Assembly (NCBI GenBank): GCA_938028565.1
Contig: CALIZS010000023.1
Span: 1 to 62,659 of the forward strand
Direction: 5' to 3'
Source: an uncultured Atopobium sp.
Lineage (GTDB): Bacteria; Actinomycetota; Coriobacteriia; Coriobacteriales; Atopobiaceae
DNA length: 62,659 bases
A model generated the notes under the pieces. It did no database searches. It saw only the letters and a program-made list of their open reading frames with translations, and was not told the origin of the DNA. This document shows, piece after piece, positions 9,837-18,874 of the stretch (its first letter is position 1; every line of letters begins with the position of its first letter). The position numbers and the translations under genes are program-made.

Positions 9837-11838
9837 GCTTCCCCCTCTTTGGAAGTTCTTTCTCAAACGCTAAAACAATGCCACCAAGCGGAGGAACAGA
9901 CAGTTCTACCGAATAATCTCTTCCATTCCATGCCACTGGTTTTGTGGAAAGTTTCTTAGTATTCACAATACCCGAACCACCAAACTCTTTTGCGTCGGAA
10001 TTAAATACTTCTTTCCACACACCTGCAGAAGGCATGCCTAAACGGAAGTTCTGATAGGTTGCAACGTCAAAATTGATGAGAATAACCAGGTCCTCGGAAG
10101 GTTTTCTTCCGTGGCGAACAAACGAGATGATTGATTGCTCATTATTGTCTGCGTCAATCCAATCAAATCCACGGTTGTCATAGGCGTACTGCCAAAGTCC
10201 TGGATGCTTCTTATAGAAATGATTGAGAGCCTTAATAAATGCCTGCTGGTGGGCATGAGTTGGATACTCCTCAGTCAGGTAATATTCAATGCCCTCGTAG
10301 TAGCGCCACTCAATAAACTGCGCAATCTCGTTGCCCATAAAGTTGAGCTTAGCGCCCGGATGAGTCATCTGATGAAGCGCCAGAGCCCTCATGCCAGCAA
10401 ACTGTCTCCACCAATCCCCCGGCATGCGCTGAATAAGACTGCACTTACCATGAACAACCTCATCATGACTGAATGGCAGCACAAAGTTCTCATTGAACTG
10501 GTACATGCTAGAGAAGGTCAGAAGACGGTGGTTGCCTGGTCTATAAGGGAAATCAGTCTGACAATAGTGCAGCGTATCGTTCATCCAACCCATGTCCCAC
10601 TTGAGGTTAAAGCCCAAGCCCCCAACCTCTGGAGGATAGGTAACCAATGGCCATGCAGTTGATTCTTCCGCAATCATAAGAATGTCAGGATGCTCTTTCT
10701 GAGCAGTCTCATTACAAAGACGCAGGAAAGCACTTGCATCCAAATCTTCCTCTGTGCCCTTATGGTTGAAACGCTTCTGAGAAGGATCGTCGATACCAAA
10801 ATTCAAATACAGCATGCTACTGACACCGTCGACACGAATGCCATCTGCATGATAGTCCTTCAGCCACATGAGCAGGTTGGAAACAAGGAAGCTTCTAACC
10901 TCACCACGAGTAAGATTAAACTTAAGCGTTCCCCAGTTAGGATGCTCTTTTTCTTCAAAGAGCCTAGTGCCATCAAACTCCGCTAGACCATGAGCATCTT
11001 TGCAGAAGCCTCCTGGTACCCAGTCTAAAATGACACCAATACCAGCCTGGTGGCAGCAGTCAATAAAGTGTTTGAACTGGGCAGGATTGCCATACCTTGA
11101 GGTGGGAGCAAAATAACCCGTTACCTGATAACCCCAAGATCCATCAAAAGGATGCTCCATAACGGGGAGAAGTTCGATGTGGGTGTAGCCCATCTCTTTA
11201 ACATAAGCTACCAGCTCTTCTGACAGTTCATCATAGGTGTAGAAAGCATCTACGTTGGTGTCAAAAAAGTCCTTGGGTTCTTCGGACTGCTCTACAGACT
11301 CTGTATCAGCAGAATCTTCCTCTTGGGCAGTCAGGTCAGTATGCTGCTTCCAGCTCCCAAGATGAACTTCAAAGATGTTAAGAGGACTATGCAGGAACTT
11401 AAGCGATGCACGCCTTTTCATCCATGCTTCGTCTTCCCAAACGTACACGTCTGGGTCAAACGTAATAGATGCCGTATGTGGTCTGACCTCCGCATAGGTT
11501 CCATAGGGGTCAGCCTTAAAAATCTTCTGTCCAGAAGCGGATACAATCAGGAATTTATACAATACTTCCGAGGTGATTCCTGGAATAAAACCTTCCCAGA
11601 TTCCGCCGTGTTTTGAGCGAGAAAGAACGTTGACGGTATCATCCCAATTATTAAAGTCTCCAACAACAGAGACAGAGGCTGCATTGGGGGCCCAAACCGC
11701 AAAATGATAACCTTCAACTCCATCTTCTTGAGCCGCAGGGTGTGCACCTAATTTCTTGTGGCTCTGGAACCATTTTCCTTGCGCAAACAAGTATGCATCC
11801 TGGTCACTCACTGCTAACGATGCATTTAACTCTGCCAT
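9823..11838 (-). CDS. glgB: 1,4-alpha-glucan branching enzyme
   Basis: This GH13 enzyme of 671 residues has an N-terminal CBM48 (WAPNAASVSVVGDFNNW) and a catalytic barrel. It shows GIRVDG (nucleophile Asp about 337), IAEEST (acid Glu about 391) and LPFSHDEVVHG (His-Asp about 457-458). Region I reads ILDWVPGGFCKDA, whereas the family has DWVPGHFPTD: the substrate-binding His (His340 of E. coli GlgB) is Gly here. An acidic insert of roughly 30 residues (about 170-200) follows HLGSW. ATG at 11838 with GGGGGTG upstream is preferred. It is the first gene of the glycogen operon; upstream lies a 340-base leader with a perfect inverted repeat. Confidence 0.94.
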   Translation of the reverse strand: MAELNASLAVSDQDAYLFAQGKWFQSHKKLGAHPAAQEDGVEGYHFAVWAPNAASVSVVGDFNNWDDTVNVLSRSKHGGIWEGFIPGITSEVLYKFLIVSASGQKIFKADPYGTYAEVRPHTASITFDPDVYVWEDEAWMKRRASLKFLHSPLNIFEVHLGSWKQHTDLTAQEEDSADTESVEQSEEPKDFFDTNVDAFYTYDELSEELVAYVKEMGYTHIELLPVMEHPFDGSWGYQVTGYFAPTSRYGNPAQFKHFIDCCHQAGIGVILDWVPGGFCKDAHGLAEFDGTRLFEEKEHPNWGTLKFNLTRGEVRSFLVSNLLMWLKDYHADGIRVDGVSSMLYLNFGIDDPSQKRFNHKGTEEDLDASAFLRLCNETAQKEHPDILMIAEESTAWPLVTYPPEVGGLGFNLKWDMGWMNDTLHYCQTDFPYRPGNHRLLTFSSMYQFNENFVLPFSHDEVVHGKCSLIQRMPGDWWRQFAGMRALALHQMTHPGAKLNFMGNEIAQFIEWRYYEGIEYYLTEEYPTHAHQQAFIKALNHFYKKHPGLWQYAYDNRGFDWIDADNNEQSIISFVRHGRKPSEDLVILINFDVATYQNFRLGMPSAGVWKEVFNSDAKEFGGSGIVNTKKLSTKPVAWNGRDYSVELSVPPLGGIVLAFEKELPKRGKHGRK

Positions 11839-11854
11839 GCTCACCCCCGCGCTT

Positions 11855-11882
11855 ATCTATAAAATCTACGCATTTTATAGAT
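11855..11882. promoter_or_regulatory. Perfect inverted repeat in the glgB leader (operator or hairpin)
   Basis: ATCTATAAAAT (11855-11865) and ATTTTATAGAT (11872-11882) are perfect 11-bp inverted repeats around CTACGC. The element ends only about 17 bases before the glgB start codon, next to the ribosome-binding site. It could be an operator for a dimeric repressor or an RNA hairpin that limits translation initiation. A/T-rich arms favour DNA binding over a stable RNA stem; this is inference. Confidence 0.5.
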
Positions 11883-12055
11883 TTTGTTATCCATAAATAC
11901 TCGTAGTTGACAGTTACTAAGATAAACCATTACAAGGTAAAACACGGTGACAAACAGTCAAAATGACTTTCACCGATAAAAAACGACCGTACACGTTATT
12001 TTTTTGTTTTTACCGATTTTTGTTAATAATAGTGAATAAAAATTGCAACTAAAAG

Positions 12056-12087
12056 AAATGGCAGCTTATCCAAATAAACTGCCATTT
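12056..12087 (-). terminator. Terminator of the iron-type dehydrogenase gene
   Basis: Complementary arms AAATGGCAG and CTGCCATTT flank an A/T-rich loop. On the minus strand the stem is followed by CTTTTAG, which suits a Rho-independent terminator about 90 bases past the stop codon at 12181. Confidence 0.65.
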
Positions 12088-12180
12088 GATACATAAACTT
12101 TTTATATAACCGTGAAGCGACTTAAGAAAGCTGGCTCCTACAAGTCCTCTTCCTAAAGTGATTCTTCAGGTTACTTGCAA

Positions 12181-13407
12181 CTACATCTTACGTGGTACAG
12201 CCGTCTCAGCTGAAGGAGCATGTGCAGCAATTACGTCAAGAGCCACTGCCTCTTGGTCCTTCTCGCCAGAAGCAACTGCCCTACCGTATGCATCGGTATC
12301 AAGAATTGCCTGGCGGAAGCGATCAGTTGTAAATCCATAAGGAGCACGACCCCACTCGTTGGTCTTCTGAGCTCGCTCAACAATGATGTCCAGGTCAGCG
12401 TCAACTGATTCTGGAGTAATGTCCAGATTGGCCAAGGTGGTTGGGAGACCAAGTTTTCTATTAAGCGCCACCTGCTCCTCAAGTGCCTTAAGGTTACCGT
12501 CAAAGGCATAAAGAACGCAGGTACCAAAGGAAACAACCTCACCATGAAGGTGCTTCTCGCCGCGCTCGCCTAGAGCGGTAAAGGCATTGTAGAAGGCATG
12601 AGCGGTTGAGGAATTAAAGTAATACGCGCCGCGCTCTGCGCCAAGATTGGTGGTCATATTAGACACAATACCAGCAGTCACAATGATGTTCAGAACAACG
12701 TTCTCAAACGCCTCAGAGACAACGCCGGAGCGCTTGTCAGCAAGTGCCTGTTCTGCGTTGTCAAACAGAGGTTCAATACAAGCACCTGCAGCAAGAGCGC
12801 GACCCATAAGAGGGCTGTGGAGCAGCTCAACTTCTCTGGAAGAAAGCTCAACCTCAGGACCCTTAGAGAAGGCGTCGCCAATTCCTGCCCAGAAGTACTC
12901 ATCAGGGCTCTCGGCAATAATCTGCGTATCAATAAAAGTATGAACAGGAAGCTCAGCAGGAATGAAGTACGTATCTGCTGAACCGTCTTCTTTATAGAAA
13001 ACAGCAATTCTTGTTACAGGAGCGCAGTTAGAAGCAAGTGTCGGAAAAGTAAAGTATGGCTTGTCCAGGATGGTTGCAATCTCTTTACCCTCATCAATTG
13101 CACGACCACCACCAACAAGGAAGAGCATATCAGCAGAAATAACCTCAGGCATCGCTGCAATTCTCTTGGCATTTGCGTGCGTAGAATTAGTTCCGTAAGA
13201 AATCCAAGAGGAGATAGAAACCTCAGAACCCGCAAGTGCGGCCTTAAGCTTTGGACGTGCCTTCTCCATTGCAGTTGGTCCACCAATGACTACTGCATTT
13301 TTACCAAATCGCTTAACAATGTGCAGTACTGACTTATAAGCATCAACACCAATGGTGTATGAAGGCAGATACTCCGTAAATGTTCCGCGAGATTCCATCT
13401 TTTCCAT
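12181..13407 (-). CDS. Iron-containing alcohol dehydrogenase, glycerol dehydrogenase-like
   Basis: This 408-residue cytoplasmic member of the group III dehydrogenases resembles GldA. The NAD site has VGGGRAIDEGK near residue 95-105. The metal-binding residues are visible as Asp in GIGDAFSK, His in STAHAFYN and His in HLHGEVVSFG. Likely reactions are glycerol to dihydroxyacetone with NAD or a related secondary alcohol; substrate cannot be fixed from sequence. ATG at 13407 has a strong GGAGG five bases upstream. It stands alone between the glycogen operon and the pheT operon. Its direct terminator is at 12056-12087. Confidence 0.85.
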   Translation of the reverse strand: MEKMESRGTFTEYLPSYTIGVDAYKSVLHIVKRFGKNAVVIGGPTAMEKARPKLKAALAGSEVSISSWISYGTNSTHANAKRIAAMPEVISADMLFLVGGGRAIDEGKEIATILDKPYFTFPTLASNCAPVTRIAVFYKEDGSADTYFIPAELPVHTFIDTQIIAESPDEYFWAGIGDAFSKGPEVELSSREVELLHSPLMGRALAAGACIEPLFDNAEQALADKRSGVVSEAFENVVLNIIVTAGIVSNMTTNLGAERGAYYFNSSTAHAFYNAFTALGERGEKHLHGEVVSFGTCVLYAFDGNLKALEEQVALNRKLGLPTTLANLDITPESVDADLDIIVERAQKTNEWGRAPYGFTTDRFRQAILDTDAYGRAVASGEKDQEAVALDVIAAHAPSAETAVPRKM

Positions 13408-13458
13408 AGCGTCCTCCAAAACCTATCTTAAAAAAGCGAGAATGTAACTTTACCTTAA

Positions 13459-14205
13459 TTAGTTATGTTTTTGCAGCATAAATCCTTGAACAAGCGTTTC
13501 CTCTGCCTCTTTATAGGCTGACGAGAAAAACTCTGTATCAAGCATTTGATACTGCGGTGAGCTCACACTGTTCTGGCGATTCTCCTCTGCAATGCGCTGT
13601 ATAACCTGAAGTGCTTGCTCAACATCTGAATGCGTAAACCCATACTGTGGATGAGCCGCGGCAACTGCAAAGAGCTCATCAGATGCTTCTGGCAGACGAT
13701 TCATATCAAGCGAGCGCCCGTAAACATCAAAATCTGCTTGCTTACGAATACGTGCATCTTCTCCTGTCGGAATATGATGAGCACGCAAAAATGCCCGTGT
13801 ATGAGCGTTATACACATGGTCGCAAACAAGGTGGCACCAAATGCCCACGATAAGCTCTCTGAGCTGGCGCTGATCTACTAAGCTGCGCTGCTCAGCTGAG
13901 CAATAACTCACATTTGGCTGGATGAAGTCAGTTTGTAGCAGATATTCGGCTGGATTAAGACCACCCATAAAATTACGCTGATACCGCTTATAACTTGGAA
14001 TAGGCAAACTTCCTGGGTATGACTGATGGCTTCGACCGTATCTCACCTTGTGAGAATAGTCTGGAACCATAAAGCCAATGTGCACATCAGGAGCAACGTT
14101 TCCAAGCAGAAATGCATCAGGGTAGTGAATATCTACACCCAAGCAACCGGCTCCTTTCTCAAGGAGCCGGTCAGCATGAGCAATATGTACGTTCCAACTT
14201 GGCAC
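13459..14205 (-). CDS. Zinc-dependent phospholipase C-like protein
   Basis: The 248-residue product begins PSWNVHIAHADRLL and shows repeated His/Asp metal-site patterns: GNVAPDVH, DYSH, then LIVGIWCHLVCDHVYNAH. This is the layout of the bacterial zinc-dependent phospholipase C / S1-P1 nuclease fold, seen in many intracellular proteins of uncertain substrate. No signal peptide is visible, so a cytoplasmic role is likelier than a toxin. GTG at 14205 is chosen because the open frame further upstream runs into pheT and lacks family similarity, and an AGG lies about nine bases before it. It is 13 bases after the pheT stop and probably cotranscribed with pheST. Confidence 0.75.
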   Translation of the reverse strand: MPSWNVHIAHADRLLEKGAGCLGVDIHYPDAFLLGNVAPDVHIGFMVPDYSHKVRYGRSHQSYPGSLPIPSYKRYQRNFMGGLNPAEYLLQTDFIQPNVSYCSAEQRSLVDQRQLRELIVGIWCHLVCDHVYNAHTRAFLRAHHIPTGEDARIRKQADFDVYGRSLDMNRLPEASDELFAVAAAHPQYGFTHSDVEQALQVIQRIAEENRQNSVSSPQYQMLDTEFFSSAYKEAEETLVQGFMLQKHN

Positions 14206-14218
14206 TACAATTACCTGC

Positions 14219-16678
14219 TTATCCGCGAATTTCTCCGCCGGTAGAACGAAGAACCTTCTCCACAAGCTTTGTATGGGTCTTCTCGACCTCTTCTGAAGTA
14301 AGCGTTCTGTCGTCTGCACGATACGTGAGCGAGAAGGCCATAGACTTCTTGCCCTCACCAACACGCAGGGCATCACGGTACACGTCAAAGAGTCTGATGT
14401 CGCAGAGGAGCTTGCCACCAGCAGACTTCAAACGCTGAACCAACTGCTCAGCAGTAACGCTCTCGTCAACAACAATTGCCAGGTCAATAGAGATGCCTGG
14501 GTAGGTTGGAGGCTCAACAATAGGAAGGTCTTTCTGAGAAAGACGCAAAAGCGACGCAACAGAAATCTCAAAGGCAATGACTGGAACCTCAATGTCAAAG
14601 TTCTGGAGCGACAAAGGATGAATGTTTCCAACCCAACCGATTGTCTCGCTACCTGCAAGAATCTCAGCAGCGCGACCAGGCTGCAGCCAACCGTATTGCT
14701 CTGGCTCAGCTACACGGAAACGAACCTTAGGGATGCGAAGTGCCTCAAGCAAGCCCTCAACAACGCCCTTAGCGTCAAAGAAATCGTAGGCTGGATACTT
14801 AGCGTTCCATGCATCATCTGCTGGACGTCCAACTAACACACCACAGACATAGCTAGGCTCATCTGGCTGGCTCTTGTCCTTGTGGCCAAAGAGCACGCGA
14901 CCTAGCTCGTACATAGCAATGTTGGAAACACCATGAGCAAGGTTATATGCAATAGAGCGCAGAAGACCTGGGACAATAGAGCGACGCATCTCAGACTGAT
15001 CAGCAACAAGTGGACTGATAACCTTTACAGGGACGCCTCTTCCCTCTTCGCTCATACCAAGCTTAGAGAGGTCATCTGGACTTGCGAACAAATATGACTT
15101 TGTCTCGTTGAGGCCAAGAGAGCGCAGCGTACGGCCAATCTTTCTGATCTGACGCTGATCTGAAGTCAAACCGCCTGCATGGTTTCTAGCAGCAGGAAGC
15201 GTAGCCTCAATATCACCTTCACCCCACAGGCGAACAATCTCTTCGATGAGGTCAACCTCACGTGATAGATCAGGACGATTTGTTGGCGCGACAACGCTCA
15301 ACTCACCGTTATCTGCAGGAGTAATCTTGCAACCAAGTCGTGTAAGGCGAGAAACCATAAACTCTTCTGGAATTTGAGCACCTGCAAGGGCGCAGACGCG
15401 CTCTGGGCGAAGCGTAATAGTTACTGCCTCTTTTACCTTTGGATATACATCAACAATACCAGGGCAAACCTCAGCACCACAGCACTCCTCAAAGAGTGCT
15501 GCTGCAATATCTGCAACAGATGCGCAGCCATTTGGATCCACAAGACGCTCATAGCGAATAGAAGCCTCGCTCATCAAATCAAGGTTTCTACTCGTACGGC
15601 TAATGTGACCGTTATCAAAGACGGCAGACTCCAAAAGGACATCAACGGTATTCTCGGTAATCTCAGAGTCAAGACCACCCATAACACCAGCAAGTGCAAT
15701 AGGAGTCTTACCGTTATCTGTGATGACCGTCATATCGGACGTGAGCTCGCGGTCTTCTCCGTCAAGCGTCACAATGTGCTCACCGTCTCCTGCAGCACGA
15801 ACCACAATGTGGTACTTGCCATCTTCCTTGGTAAGTTTTCCAAGGTCAAAAGCGTGCAGAGGCTGACCAGTCAGGTACATAACATAGTTTGTAACATCAA
15901 CAACATTATTGATGGAACGACCGCCACAAGCCGTAACGCGACGAGCAAGCCACTCAGGGCTTGGGCCAATCTTGACGTTACGAACCACGCGAGCGGTGTA
16001 CCTTGAGCAGAGCTCAGGATCAGCAATAGTAACATCTACCTGCTCAGAAACATCTGCGCCAGACTCAGACGTAACACGTGGAAGCTCAATGTGGGTGTCA
16101 GTGTCATACATTGCAGAAACCTCAACAGCCATACCAGTCATAGAAAGGCAGTCGGGGCGGTTAGGGGTAATCTCACAATCAAGGACTACATCAGACATGC
16201 CCAGGTAATCGGTAAGAGGCATGCCAATTGGAGCGTCCTTTGGAAGAATCATAATGCCGCTCTGATCATCGCCAAGCCCAAGCTCGCGAGAAGAGCAGTT
16301 CATGCCGCAAGACTCAACGCCACGCAGCTTGGACTTTTTAATCTTAAAGTCTCCAGGAAGTACCGCACCGATCATTGCGGTAACAATGTGGTCACCCTGA
16401 TTAAAGTTCTGAGCACCGCAAACAATCTGTAGAGGAACAGGATTTCCGTCCTTATCTACATTGTTTTTGCCCACGTCAACCAGGGTAACGTACATGTGAT
16501 CAGAATCAGGATGAGGCTCTTTGCTTACAACCTGAGCAGTAACAACATGATCAAGATTTGCGCCAACACGCTCTACCGCTTCAACCTCAGTACCGGTGCG
16601 TACAAACTCACGCTCAAGGTCTTTTGGATCCTGAGGAAGATCAACGAGCGTCTTCAGCCATTCATAAGATACACGCAT
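14219..16678 (-). CDS. pheT: Phenylalanine--tRNA ligase beta subunit
   Basis: At 819 residues this is a full bacterial PheT. The order is an N-terminal EMAP-type tRNA-binding fold (about 40-150, with HPDSDHMYVTLVDVG), B3/B4 editing domain, B5, the catalytic-like core with NRPDLSREVDLIEEI, and a C-terminal ferredoxin-fold anticodon-binding domain (VEPPTYPGISIDLAIVV). It pairs with PheS as alpha2-beta2 to charge tRNA-Phe. It follows pheS by 30 bases, is under the same T-box, and is followed by the phospholipase-like gene. Confidence 0.97.
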   Translation of the reverse strand: MRVSYEWLKTLVDLPQDPKDLEREFVRTGTEVEAVERVGANLDHVVTAQVVSKEPHPDSDHMYVTLVDVGKNNVDKDGNPVPLQIVCGAQNFNQGDHIVTAMIGAVLPGDFKIKKSKLRGVESCGMNCSSRELGLGDDQSGIMILPKDAPIGMPLTDYLGMSDVVLDCEITPNRPDCLSMTGMAVEVSAMYDTDTHIELPRVTSESGADVSEQVDVTIADPELCSRYTARVVRNVKIGPSPEWLARRVTACGGRSINNVVDVTNYVMYLTGQPLHAFDLGKLTKEDGKYHIVVRAAGDGEHIVTLDGEDRELTSDMTVITDNGKTPIALAGVMGGLDSEITENTVDVLLESAVFDNGHISRTSRNLDLMSEASIRYERLVDPNGCASVADIAAALFEECCGAEVCPGIVDVYPKVKEAVTITLRPERVCALAGAQIPEEFMVSRLTRLGCKITPADNGELSVVAPTNRPDLSREVDLIEEIVRLWGEGDIEATLPAARNHAGGLTSDQRQIRKIGRTLRSLGLNETKSYLFASPDDLSKLGMSEEGRGVPVKVISPLVADQSEMRRSIVPGLLRSIAYNLAHGVSNIAMYELGRVLFGHKDKSQPDEPSYVCGVLVGRPADDAWNAKYPAYDFFDAKGVVEGLLEALRIPKVRFRVAEPEQYGWLQPGRAAEILAGSETIGWVGNIHPLSLQNFDIEVPVIAFEISVASLLRLSQKDLPIVEPPTYPGISIDLAIVVDESVTAEQLVQRLKSAGGKLLCDIRLFDVYRDALRVGEGKKSMAFSLTYRADDRTLTSEEVEKTHTKLVEKVLRSTGGEIRG

Positions 16679-16708
16679 GTGATTGCCTTTCTAATAAGAC
16701 GCCGATGA

Positions 16709-17776
16709 TTAGAACTGACGCAGGACTCTCTGGTCACCAGAGATGAGCATACGCAGGTCAGGAAGGTCATAACGGAGCGCTGCAACACGCTCAACTCCAA
16801 TGCCAAAGGCAAAGCCTGTGTACTTCTCGGAATCAATACCGCAGTATTTGAAGACATTAGGGTCAACCATGCCGCAACCAAGAATCTCAAGCCAGCCCGT
16901 GTTCTTGCAGAAGCGGCAGCCCTCACCGTGGCAAACACCACAAGAAACGTCTACCTCGCAGCTTGGCTCGGTGAATGGGAAGAAGTGAGGACGATAACGG
17001 GTAGCGCGGTCCTTACCAAAAATCTCACGAGTAAAGTGATCAAGGGTACCTTTGAGGTCACCAAAGGTGATTCCCTCATCAACAACAAGGCCTTCCATCT
17101 GCGTAAATTGAGGCAGATGGTTGGCATCTGCTGTGTCTGGACGGAATACCGTGCCAGGACAAATCATGTAGATAGGAGGCTCTTTTGTCTCCATGGTGTG
17201 TACCTGAACGCCAGAAGTCTGTGTACGAAGAAGCACGTCAGACTCGCCCAGTACGTGCGACTCTTTTCCTTCTGGTGCATTATCCACTACGTAGAACGTA
17301 TCCTTACCAGAACGGCTTGGATGATCCTCAGGAGCATTCAGAGCTGTGAAGTTGTAGTAGGTGGTCTCAACATAAGGGCCTGTCTCAATGGTGTAGCCCA
17401 TGCTGATAAAGATGTCTTCCATCTCCTCACGTACCTGCTCAATGAGGTGCTGAGTACCAGGGCTCAGACGACGACCTGGAAGGGTAATATCAGTTGCCTC
17501 AGCATTAAGCTGGGCTTCAAGGGCTTCTCGCTTTAAGGCAAGCTGACGCTCGCGAATAGCGGTCTCAACGTTAGCACGAACGGTGTTGGCAAGCTGACCC
17601 ATTTGAGGGCGCTGATCTGCGGGAACCTGACCCATCATACGCATAATTGCTGTAAGAGAGCCCTTTTTACCCATTGATGCAACGCGTACCTTCTCAAGCG
17701 CTTCAAGGTTTGTTGCCTTAGCAATTCCCTCAAGTACCTGCTCACGAATTGCCGAGAGTTCCTCAGACATTCCCAT
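16709..17776 (-). CDS. pheS: Phenylalanine--tRNA ligase alpha subunit
   Basis: The 355-residue catalytic subunit has an N-terminal coiled-coil (1-90) and a class II synthetase core. Motif 2 and the phenylalanine site appear as PGTVFRPDTADANHLPQF and QMEGLVVD; motif 3 is GFAFGIGVERVAALRYD near the C-terminus. A cluster of Cys (VSCGVCHGEGCRFC) interrupts the segment after SCEVD, which looks like a small zinc knuckle. ATG at 17776 has AAAGGG about seven bases upstream. The T-box leader in front couples expression to the charging of tRNA-Phe. Confidence 0.97.
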   Translation of the reverse strand: MGMSEELSAIREQVLEGIAKATNLEALEKVRVASMGKKGSLTAIMRMMGQVPADQRPQMGQLANTVRANVETAIRERQLALKREALEAQLNAEATDITLPGRRLSPGTQHLIEQVREEMEDIFISMGYTIETGPYVETTYYNFTALNAPEDHPSRSGKDTFYVVDNAPEGKESHVLGESDVLLRTQTSGVQVHTMETKEPPIYMICPGTVFRPDTADANHLPQFTQMEGLVVDEGITFGDLKGTLDHFTREIFGKDRATRYRPHFFPFTEPSCEVDVSCGVCHGEGCRFCKNTGWLEILGCGMVDPNVFKYCGIDSEKYTGFAFGIGVERVAALRYDLPDLRMLISGDQRVLRQF

Positions 17777-17794
17777 GTAATTACCCTTTCAATA

Positions 17795-18055
17795 GAAAAC
17801 CGCCCCTGAGCATATGCCCAAGGACGGAAAATTTCCGCGGTACCACCTCGGTTGATTGCGCAGTTTTCTCTCTGTGCAATCCACTTAAAAGCCTAGTCTC
17901 GTTAGGCGGACGACTTCCCTACTGAGCAGAAACTGCCGTTCAAGTTGTAGCTCGGGAGTGAACTCTACCAGCGCTGTGCAGGTGTTTCTCAACCACGAAC
18001 ACCCTCTCTGTCCACAACGTGCTCCGGCAAACCTCTCCGTCAACGCACTTTGTTC
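17795..18055 (-). ncRNA. T-box leader controlling pheST
   Basis: On the minus strand the conserved T-box antiterminator sequence GAGGTGGTACCGCGG is at 17835-17849. It is followed by a 12-bp terminator hairpin (17800-17827, ATAT loop) and a T-run. The upstream 200 bases hold stem I-like pairings, and a TTC triplet followed by A (17960-17962 on the plus strand as GAA) is a plausible Phe specifier. Known mechanism: uncharged tRNA pairs with specifier and T-box and prevents termination. The 5' boundary is approximate, since the znu-type permease gene ends at 18062. Confidence 0.9.
17800..17827 (-). terminator. Regulated terminator of the pheS T-box
   Basis: The 12-bp stem pairs CCGTCCTTGGGC with GCTCAGGGGCGG around ATAT and runs into TTTTCT on the minus strand. 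It lies just upstream of the pheS ribosome-binding site and would be mutually exclusive with the T-box antiterminator. Confidence 0.85.
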
Positions 18056-18061
18056 AGAGTA

Positions 18062-18874
18062 TCACACTGTGCGAGTTTTGAGCAGCAGCACAACCCTTTT
18101 TACCAGAAAGATAAACAAAAGCGTAACAACCGCGAGAAGAACGATGGTTCCTCCAGGTTTAAGGCCAAGCTCATAGGAGACAACAAGTCCACCAAGCGAG
18201 GTCAGCATACCCACCGTGCTTGCATACAGACAACATTGCTTCCAGCTGCGGGAAATCTGCAGAGCGCAGGCAACAGGAACCACCATCATGGATGAAACAA
18301 TAAGTGAGCCAACCGTTCTTGCTGCTACAGCAACCACCAAAGCTACTGCGATAACAAAGCCAAAGTTAATAAGACTTACGGGCACACCAACACAACGGGC
18401 ATGACGCTCATCAAAAGACATCAAGAAAAGTTCTTTTCTAAGGAAGAAGCAGAATGCGACTGCAAGTACGCTAATGACCACAATCATCTGAACTTCTTGC
18501 TCGCTTACGGTCAGGATAGAGCCAAACATAAAGCTGTTGAAGCTTGATGAGTTGGGAACAAAACCAGACAACACACCTGCTAGACCAATACCAGCTGCCA
18601 TCACAATGGCAACTGCAAGCTCTGACTGGTCTTTGAAGTGACGACGCACTCCCTCAACACAAAGAGCACCACCCAAACAAGCGGCAATTGCTCCGGCAAC
18701 AGGATTAATACCTGCAATCATGCCGCCTGCAACACCTGCAAGAGAGGTATGTGAGAGAGCATCGCCAATCATAGAAAGGCGCTTCAATACAACCGTAACG
18801 CCTACCAGCGGGATAATTGCTCCCAGAAGAATTCCCACAAGAATTCCTCGCTGCATAAATACGTATTCAAACAT
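18062..18874 (-). CDS. Metal ABC transporter permease (ZnuB/MntB family)
   Basis: This 270-residue integral membrane protein has about eight hydrophobic segments and the family signature MIGDALSHTSLAGVAGG near residue 35-50, the cytoplasmic loop contacting the ATPase. It should form the channel of a zinc or manganese importer with the two genes upstream. It abuts the ATPase gene (18874/18875), and its stop lies just before the pheS T-box leader. Zinc is favoured over manganese because of the His-rich partners; the permease sequence itself does not settle this. Confidence 0.88.
   Translation of the reverse strand: MFEYVFMQRGILVGILLGAIIPLVGVTVVLKRLSMIGDALSHTSLAGVAGGMIAGINPVAGAIAACLGGALCVEGVRRHFKDQSELAVAIVMAAGIGLAGVLSGFVPNSSSFNSFMFGSILTVSEQEVQMIVVISVLAVAFCFFLRKELFLMSFDERHARCVGVPVSLINFGFVIAVALVVAVAARTVGSLIVSSMMVVPVACALQISRSWKQCCLYASTVGMLTSLGGLVVSYELGLKPGGTIVLLAVVTLLFIFLVKRVVLLLKTRTV

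Larger units (their letters stand above)
11839..12180. other. Intergenic region between gldA-like gene and glgB
   Basis: These 342 bases hold no credible coding frame. From the glgB side it contains the 28-bp inverted repeat, then A/T-rich DNA with several ACGGT/ACCGT-like half-sites (about 11940-12000) that resemble those in front of the PTS genes, then the dehydrogenase terminator at 12056-12087. The glycogen operon promoter must lie here, but I could not place convincing -35/-10 boxes. Confidence 0.6.

Noticed and set aside
14206..14418. N-terminal extension of the phospholipase-like protein into pheT
   Set aside because: The extra residues are Ser/Arg-rich out-of-frame pheT sequence; the family start fits GTG at 14205.
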